Below are positions 14,521-19,896 of a stretch of 19,896 bases of DNA, piece by piece (the stretch's first letter is position 1; every line of letters starts with the position of its first letter). Origin of the DNA: an uncultured Eubacteriales bacterium (GTDB taxonomy: Bacteria; Bacillota; Clostridia; Oscillospirales; Oscillospiraceae); contig USIH01000026.1 in assembly GCA_900554705.1 (NCBI GenBank), positions 1 to 19,896 of the forward strand, read 5' to 3'. Position numbers and translations under genes: made by a program. The notes beneath the pieces were generated by a model. The model was given only the letters and a program-made list of their open reading frames with translations. It was not told the DNA's origin and did no database searches.

Positions 14521-14549
14521 TGGCAATTCCGGAAAAAATGTGCTATCAT
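14521..14549 (+). promoter_or_regulatory. Probable extended -10 promoter of the SLH/PHP protein gene
   Basis: TATCAT (14544-14549) is preceded by TGC, giving an extended -10; the -35 position holds only TGGCAA (14521-14526). The same TGCTATCAT core occurs before the ECF operon. Transcription would begin near 14556, giving a 61-nt leader. Confidence 0.55.
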
Positions 14550-14560
14550 GTCTGTATCAC

Positions 14561-14597
14561 TATGGGTATGTCTGCGCCCAGCGCACCCTACCCGCAT
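14561..14597 (+). other. Hairpin in the leader of the SLH/PHP gene
   Basis: TATGGGTA (14561-14568) can pair with TACCCGCATA (14589-14598) with one bulge, and an inner GCGC/GCGC stem closes a CCA loop. It would sit at the 5' end of the transcript, just before the AAGGAGGA ribosome site (14603-14610). Such 5' stems often stabilise mRNAs of abundant surface proteins; this role is inference. Confidence 0.45.
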
Positions 14598-14616
14598 ATG
14601 ATAAGGAGGAAAAAAC

Positions 14617-17600
14617 ATGAGAAAGCAGTTTAAGAGAACTCTCGCCATGCTTCTGGTGCTGGTCATGGTTCTTGCAATGCTACCCACGGTCGCAGCAGCA
14701 GCCGACGAGATGTATCCCGCTTCGCCGCTGACCGAACTGCCTGCGGACAATCAGGCCGTCGTGATCTTCAGCGCTTCGGCTGGCGCCGTATTTGCCGGTA
14801 CCGCGTCCGGCGGCGCCGTCGGCGCCTGTGCAGCCAAGACCACGGAGGAGAGCAAGGACATCTATGTCGGAAACGGCGCCGGCGTCTATAAGCTGATGAA
14901 GAACTCCGACGGCACCTACTACATCACCTGTGGCGGCAAGTACCTCTGGGTCGACTCGAGCGAGAAGATCGACCTGAAGGCCACCGCGGAAAAGGGAACG
15001 AAGTGGAAGATCGCTGCGGCCTCCGGCTTCAGCGGCTATACCATCGTCAATGCCGACTACAAGTACGGAAACTACGACATCTATCTGGAGTACTACAATT
15101 CCTTCAAGGCATGGACCTGCAAGGAAGTATCCGAGATCTACTGCTTCGACTTCTACGCGATTGACGAAGCGACTGCGGATCCCGACGGCGACGGCTATAT
15201 CGGCAAAAAGCCCGTCTCCGGCGAGAAGCCTGCCGACGGCGACAAGGTCGTTATCTACAACGACTACGGCGGCGTCTGCTTCAGCTTCCAGTCTGACGAT
15301 CCTCTGGCTCCGAGCATGACCGGCGCAGTCTCCTCGTTGGATGAGAGCGGCAACATTGCGGCAGGCAACGGCTCCCTGATCTTCGAGGTCGGCTTCGACG
15401 GCACCTACTACACCTTCAAGAACAACGGCAAGTACCTGCGCACCTCCCCCAACGAAGCGGGCGAAAACGGAAAGATCAACAACGCCGAGTGCCTCTACAT
15501 GGACGAGCTGGACAGCGAGTACAGCTACTGGACGCTGGGCGACTGCACCGGCGGCTACATGATGGTCAACAAGACCGCCAAATATGGCAGCAGCCCCGTT
15601 GCGATCGAGTTCTTCAGCAACAGCTTCAGCGGCTGGACCTACAACGGCAGTGAAAACCTCTTTGCCATGCGCTTTTTCCCCGCGGAGGATACGCTGGGGC
15701 TGGGCTATGTGCTCAATCCAAAGATGGCGATCAAGGCCGAAAATGCCTACCTTGGCGTCGACTATGACTTCGAGGTTACGCTCGACGAGCTGACCAAGGT
15801 CACGGAGATGACCATGACCTATAAGACCAACGACGGCACGGAGACGAAGCTCCAGCCGACGAGCGTTGACGGTTACAAATACACCTACACCGTTCCGCAG
15901 AGCGCTCTGAGCGGCAAGAAGACCCTGACGCTCAAGGGTGTTGCGAAGAACGAGTATGACCTGACCTATTCCGGTGAAGTCACCGTGAACATTGAGGACG
16001 AGCCGCTGATCGTCTCCGTCTCCCCGATGTCCAACGAAGCGACCGGAAACGAGAAGCGCCCGACCATCACCGTGACGCTGGCAAACTGCGGTGACAGTCC
16101 CAAGGTCGAGATGCTGCTTGACGGCACTGCGGTCAACGCAACGCTCAGCGGCAATAAGCTCACCTATAAGCCCTCCGCCAACCTGACCGACGACCGTCAC
16201 ACCGTTGCTGTCACCGTTACCCGCACCGACGGCAAGAAGGTGGAGATGACTTGGTCCTTCTTCGTCGGCGAGGCCGGTATGAGCCTCTACTTCGGCCAGA
16301 TCCACTCCCATACCGCAGAGTATTCCGACGGCGCAGGTCAGTTGGAGGATGCCTACGAGTATGCCATGAAGGCTGCCGACGTGGACTTCATGATCGTGAC
16401 CGACCACTCCAACTACTTTGATACCACCAAGACCGCTACCACCTCCAGCTACTACGATCTGTCCTCCCTGACCAAGATCGGCGACCTGACGAAGTGGGAA
16501 GAGGCCAAGAAGACCGCAGAGGAGTATAACGCGAAGAGCGACGACTTCATCTGCGCCTACGGCTATGAGATGACGTGGTCCGGCGGCCCCGGCCACACGA
16601 ACACCTTCAACACCTACGGCACCGTCTCCCGTAACAACGCGGAGCTGAACAACAAGACCGGCTATGCCGGCATGCACCGCTACAATGACCTCATGGTCAA
16701 TGCGGATCGCGGTCTGGACATCGACGGCAACCCCGTTGCCGAAGGCGTCAAGACCAAGTGGATCGAGGACGCGCCGGTCGTTTCCCAGTTTAACCACCCC
16801 GGCACCACCTTCGGTACCTTCGACACCTACGCAGGCTACACGCCCGTGCGCGACACCGTTCTGTGCCTCATCGAGGTCGGTAACGGCGAAGGCCTTGTGG
16901 GCGGCAGCTCCTATTGGCCCAGCTACTCCGAGTACGACAAGTGCCTTGCCAAGGGCTGGCACGTTGCGCCGACCAACAACCAGGATAACCACAAGGGCAA
17001 GTGGGGCGACTCCAACACCTGCCGTGACGTTATCATGACCGACGATTTCACCGAAGCCGGCCTGTATAAGGCAATGGCAGAGCGCCGCGTCTACTCCACC
17101 GAGGATCAGAACCTCCGCATCTACTACACCCTCAACGGCGAACTCATGGGCAGCATCATTGACGTCGGCGACACCGCTCCGACGGAAGTCAATGTCGTTG
17201 CGAGCATCTCCGATCCCGACGGCGAGTCCCTCGGCACGATCGAGATCATCGGCGAAAACGGACTGACCCTTGCAAAGTTCGACGCCCCGGGTTCCACCTA
17301 TGAGCTCAACACCACCATTAAGAATACCGATTCTTACTACTACATCAAGGTCACGGAAAAGGACGGCGACATCGCCGTTACCGCTCCTGTCTGGGTCGGC
17401 GTTGCTACCCCGATCATTGCCGACATTGGCACCGACGCCGCTCTGAGCGTTGTCGGCGAGACCGAAAAGCTGACCGCCACCGTGAATAACGCGGCGGACA
17501 AGGACTACACCCTGAGCAAGGTCGTCTTCACCCTCGTCGATGCTGAGGGCAAGGAGACCGTCATCAACACCATCGAGGACACCTCCGTCGTCAAGGCGGG

Positions 17601-19809
17601 CGAGTCCAAGACCGTCGAGTTTGACTACAAGCGCACCGTCAGCGGTACGCAGGAGATCGTTGTTGTCTTCTACGGCACCTACAACGGCAAGGAGTTTAAG
17701 TGCCGCGCTTCCCTCAAGAGCAAGGTCTACAAGGCCGACGAGCTGACGAAGGTCGCTGTGGACTACGGTCACGGCAACTTCTACGTATCCGGCGGCTACT
17801 CCGACAACATGGGTAACTTCATCCGGTTCTGCGCGGACAACGGCGTCATGGCCGAGTTCCTCCAGAAGGGCGAGATGACCTATGAGAACCTGAAGTACTA
17901 CAAGATGGTCGTTCTGACCGTGCCGTTTGACAGCGGCAACTTGGAACCGTCGGCTTACACGGCGGAAGAGCTTGCAGCGCTGAAAAAGTACGCCGAACGC
18001 GGCGGCAACCTGATCGTCTGCACGAAGTCCGACCGTAAGAGCCCCTCCGGCGAAATGAACTGCGCCGCGCTGACCAACAGCATCCTCGAAGCGATCGGCG
18101 CGAACGTCCGTGCGGCGGACGGCATCATCGTCGATAACGACATGAAGGCGAACGAGGCCTACCGTATCTACTTCTCCTCCAAGGAGAACATCAACACGGA
18201 GCATCGCTTCACCAAGGCTGCCTACACCTCCTCCAACGCCTACGGCACGAAGCCCGCTACGGATAACTCCACCGGCTTCCAGCTCTACAACGCCGCGCCG
18301 ATCCTCATCAACGAGGGCGCCGAGGACAAGGTCACGAAGCTGGTCAAGGGCTATCAGTCCACTTGGGGCGCAAGCTACACTGCCAACTTCGACGGCTCCG
18401 CCTATGTTCCGGATTACAACGCGGACAAGGTGACGGCCGAGATGGGTGACGTCAACATCATCACCTACGAAGAGCTGAAGGGCGGTGGCTGGCTGGTCGT
18501 TTCCGGCTGCACCTTCTTCTCCAACTACGATATCAAGGACGATACCGACTATATCAACAAGTTCATCGTTAAGAACATCATCCGCGACCTGACCGATACG
18601 GGCGAGACCGTGAAGGTCACCCCGATCGCGGAAGTCAAGCAGAAGACCAAGGGCACCTACACCATCGAGGGCTATATCACTGCCAACGCCTCCGGCTACG
18701 ATCAGGATACCGCGTTCTTCGATTGCACCTACGTGCAGGATAAGAACGGCAACGGCATCAACGTGTTCCCTGTCGCCGGTAACTATGCCATCGGCATGAA
18801 TGTCCGCTGCTTCGGCGGTGTCACCTTCTACTGCGGTGAGATCGAGCTGAACCTCGGCAGCGAGTACAACGGCGAGATCCGCATCATCTCCGACGATACC
18901 TACACCATCGCTCCGAAGGAAGTCGACTGCGCCACCGCTATGGCGGATTCCAGCATCGGCAACCTGATGAAGGTCAAGGGTATCATCACCAACATTCACA
19001 AGACCGAAGGCGTTATCGACAAGATCTACGTCCGCGACGCAGCCGGCGAGGCTTGCCTCTTCATCAACGGCTACATCATGAAGGACTACACCGGTCTGGA
19101 TAACCTCAAGGTCGGCATGATGGTCTCCGGTGTGGGCATCGGCTCGCGCGATGTCGATTCCGAGAGCGCTACGAGCGAGATCTTCGCCCGTCTGCGTGTC
19201 CGTAACCGTGCGGAGATCAAGGTGCTCGACGATCAGGTGCACAGTGATCTGATCTTCAGCGACGTCAGCACGACCGACTGGTTCTATGAGTACGTCACGT
19301 TCGCGGCCGAGCGCGGCCTGCTTCAGGGCATCGGCCACTCCATGTTTGACCCCGAGGCGAACCTGACGCGTGCCATGGTCGCCACGGTTCTCTACCGTCT
19401 GGCGGGCAAACCGAGCGTTTCCGGCAAGGGCGGCTTCAAGGATGTCGAGGCCGGCACGTGGTACACCGACGCTGTCGCATGGGCAGAGGAAGTCGGCGTA
19501 GTCAAGGGCTATGAGGACGCGACCTTCCGTCCGGACAACAAGATCACCCGTCAGGAAATGGCGGTCATGCTTGCCCGCTATGCGGAAAAAGTTGCCGGCC
19601 TGAAGATCGAAGCCGAGGGCAACCTGAACTCCTATGCCGACGGCAGCACCGTCGCCGACTGGGCGAGGGACGCGATCGTCTGGTTTGTGGACACCGGCAT
19701 TCTCACAGGCATAGACGGCAAGATCGTCCCGAACGGCCTTGCGACCCGTGCGCAGTTTGCCACCATCATCACCCGTTACGTCCAGCGCTTCGATGGCGTG
19801 AACGAATAA
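14617..19809 (+). CDS. Secreted S-layer-anchored PHP-domain (CehA/McbA-type) metallohydrolase, 1730 residues
   Basis: A signal peptide (about 1-28, ending TVAAAA) leads into two tandem repeats, about 45-185 and 205-355, each with a GTYY...GKYL core (residues 99 and 262). Ig-like regions follow (about 370-555). A PHP metallohydrolase domain starts near 558: metal ligands are expected at H563 and H565 (QIHSHT), D596 and H597 (TDHS), H727 (NHPG), and D790 and H792 (QDNH). Beyond lie a CARDB-like segment (about 900-1040), a Rossmann/amidotransferase-like region (about 1046-1340) and two OB-fold-like segments (about 1347-1440 and 1443-1535). Three SLH domains (about 1545, 1606 and 1669 onward) bind cell-wall polymers. 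PHP domains of this kind hydrolyse phosphoesters; the substrate here is unknown. The ATG follows AAGGAGGA. A hairpin follows the stop. Stop-complement codons are almost absent, showing strong codon bias. Confidence 0.92.
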   Translation: MRKQFKRTLAMLLVLVMVLAMLPTVAAAADEMYPASPLTELPADNQAVVIFSASAGAVFAGTASGGAVGACAAKTTEESKDIYVGNGAGVYKLMKNSDGTYYITCGGKYLWVDSSEKIDLKATAEKGTKWKIAAASGFSGYTIVNADYKYGNYDIYLEYYNSFKAWTCKEVSEIYCFDFYAIDEATADPDGDGYIGKKPVSGEKPADGDKVVIYNDYGGVCFSFQSDDPLAPSMTGAVSSLDESGNIAAGNGSLIFEVGFDGTYYTFKNNGKYLRTSPNEAGENGKINNAECLYMDELDSEYSYWTLGDCTGGYMMVNKTAKYGSSPVAIEFFSNSFSGWTYNGSENLFAMRFFPAEDTLGLGYVLNPKMAIKAENAYLGVDYDFEVTLDELTKVTEMTMTYKTNDGTETKLQPTSVDGYKYTYTVPQSALSGKKTLTLKGVAKNEYDLTYSGEVTVNIEDEPLIVSVSPMSNEATGNEKRPTITVTLANCGDSPKVEMLLDGTAVNATLSGNKLTYKPSANLTDDRHTVAVTVTRTDGKKVEMTWSFFVGEAGMSLYFGQIHSHTAEYSDGAGQLEDAYEYAMKAADVDFMIVTDHSNYFDTTKTATTSSYYDLSSLTKIGDLTKWEEAKKTAEEYNAKSDDFICAYGYEMTWSGGPGHTNTFNTYGTVSRNNAELNNKTGYAGMHRYNDLMVNADRGLDIDGNPVAEGVKTKWIEDAPVVSQFNHPGTTFGTFDTYAGYTPVRDTVLCLIEVGNGEGLVGGSSYWPSYSEYDKCLAKGWHVAPTNNQDNHKGKWGDSNTCRDVIMTDDFTEAGLYKAMAERRVYSTEDQNLRIYYTLNGELMGSIIDVGDTAPTEVNVVASISDPDGESLGTIEIIGENGLTLAKFDAPGSTYELNTTIKNTDSYYYIKVTEKDGDIAVTAPVWVGVATPIIADIGTDAALSVVGETEKLTATVNNAADKDYTLSKVVFTLVDAEGKETVINTIEDTSVVKAGESKTVEFDYKRTVSGTQEIVVVFYGTYNGKEFKCRASLKSKVYKADELTKVAVDYGHGNFYVSGGYSDNMGNFIRFCADNGVMAEFLQKGEMTYENLKYYKMVVLTVPFDSGNLEPSAYTAEELAALKKYAERGGNLIVCTKSDRKSPSGEMNCAALTNSILEAIGANVRAADGIIVDNDMKANEAYRIYFSSKENINTEHRFTKAAYTSSNAYGTKPATDNSTGFQLYNAAPILINEGAEDKVTKLVKGYQSTWGASYTANFDGSAYVPDYNADKVTAEMGDVNIITYEELKGGGWLVVSGCTFFSNYDIKDDTDYINKFIVKNIIRDLTDTGETVKVTPIAEVKQKTKGTYTIEGYITANASGYDQDTAFFDCTYVQDKNGNGINVFPVAGNYAIGMNVRCFGGVTFYCGEIELNLGSEYNGEIRIISDDTYTIAPKEVDCATAMADSSIGNLMKVKGIITNIHKTEGVIDKIYVRDAAGEACLFINGYIMKDYTGLDNLKVGMMVSGVGIGSRDVDSESATSEIFARLRVRNRAEIKVLDDQVHSDLIFSDVSTTDWFYEYVTFAAERGLLQGIGHSMFDPEANLTRAMVATVLYRLAGKPSVSGKGGFKDVEAGTWYTDAVAWAEEVGVVKGYEDATFRPDNKITRQEMAVMLARYAEKVAGLKIEAEGNLNSYADGSTVADWARDAIVWFVDTGILTGIDGKIVPNGLATRAQFATIITRYVQRFDGVNE

Positions 19810-19822
19810 GCGACTGATCCCA

Positions 19823-19848
19823 AGGGGGCTGCCTTTCGGCAGCCCCCT
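19823..19848 (+). terminator. Hairpin after the SLH/PHP gene, probable terminator
   Basis: AGGGGGCTGCC and GGCAGCCCCCT form a perfect 11-bp GC-rich stem with a TTTC loop, 13 nt after the stop. No T run follows directly, so it may work with a protein factor or act as a 3' protective stem. Confidence 0.7.
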
Positions 19849-19876
19849 CAGACTGTCAAAAAAGTCCGTAACCGTC

Positions 19877-19895
19877 AAAATAGTTTCACTATTTT
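19877..19895. repeat. AT-rich inverted repeat at the right window edge
   Basis: AAAATAGT and ACTATTTT are perfect 8-nt arms around a TTC spacer, ending one base before the window edge. It could be a second terminator element, an operator of the next gene, or the end of a repeat that continues outside. The window does not show enough to decide. Confidence 0.5.
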
Positions 19896-19896
19896 C

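Larger units (their letters stand above)
14248..14616. other. 369-nt divergent intergenic region
   Basis: This region separates the zinc-ribbon gene (minus) from the SLH protein gene (plus). It holds one promoter for each, with an AT-rich central stretch at about 14395-14500 and a hairpin-forming leader. A 49-codon frame from the GTG at 14470 that ends by overlapping the SLH gene start has no properly spaced ribosome site. I see no RNA gene or repeat family here. Confidence 0.6.

Noticed and set aside
14470..14620. 49-codon frame starting at GTG in the SLH gene leader and ending in an overlap with its ATG
   Set aside because: The only purine-rich site upstream is too far from the GTG, the predicted promoter lies inside the frame, and the peptide has no features. 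It is probably not a leader peptide.
14680..19878. 1732-codon open frame antisense to the SLH/PHP gene
   Set aside because: It is codon-aligned with the real gene and arises from missing TTA/CTA/TCA codons. Its product is Val/Gly/Asp-rich low-complexity sequence with no domain, and the plus-strand protein has clear signal peptide, PHP and SLH domains.
1..19896. CRISPR arrays, tRNA or rRNA genes, insertion sequences, prophage or toxin-antitoxin modules
   Set aside because: I saw no regularly spaced repeats, cloverleaf or rRNA motifs, transposase or integrase motifs, or paired small toxin genes. The lone XRE gene has no partner toxin beside it.

Overview
The window looks like a chromosomal segment of a high-GC member of the Clostridia, most likely an Oscillospiraceae (Ruminococcaceae)-type gut anaerobe. 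The evidence is GGAGG-type ribosome sites before nearly every gene, sigma-A promoters with TGn-extended -10 boxes, a secreted protein ending in three S-layer homology (SLH) domains, a YtrA-type GntR/ABC operon, a solitary ECF S component, a YibE/F protein and a DUF11 protein of a type common in that group. I see no phage, transposon, CRISPR, rRNA or tRNA. The genus is inference.

Layout. (1) 1-7401, all minus strand. A secreted endonuclease I-family nuclease is cut by the left edge. Before it in transcription order lies a four-gene operon (zinc-ribbon membrane protein, two ABC-2 permeases, ATPase) whose genes join through three successive 4-nt stop/start overlaps. Before that is a GntR repressor-ATPase-permease operon with its own promoter and palindromic operator. 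(2) 7556-11535, plus strand. A DUF11 protein is followed by an ECF S component-UPF0340-pseudouridine kinase-pseudouridine-5'-phosphate glycosidase operon, ending in a strong bidirectional terminator. (3) 11545-14247, minus strand. A YibE/F membrane protein has a perfect consensus promoter; also here are a small XRE regulator and a tail-anchored zinc-ribbon protein. (4) 14617-19809, plus strand. A 1730-residue secreted protein carries tandem N-terminal repeats, a PHP metallohydrolase domain, a Rossmann-like region, OB-fold-like regions and three SLH domains.

How the genes may work together. The pseudouridine operon forms a plausible uptake and degradation route: the S component imports a nucleoside with a shared ECF energizing module encoded elsewhere, PsuK phosphorylates pseudouridine, and PsuG splits the product into uracil and ribose 5-phosphate. 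UPF0340 sits inside this operon with no known role. The secreted nuclease and the cell-surface PHP protein could feed extracellular nucleic-acid or phosphoester scavenging, but they are separate transcription units and this link is inference. The two ABC operons look like envelope or export systems of unknown substrate.

The points most worth a second look are the ECF S component and UPF0340 in a pseudouridine operon, the tightly coupled zinc-ribbon/ABC-2 operon with a 38-bp near-perfect palindrome just inside its first permease gene, and the large SLH-anchored PHP protein. I found no clear evidence of a wholly new defence or mobile system.
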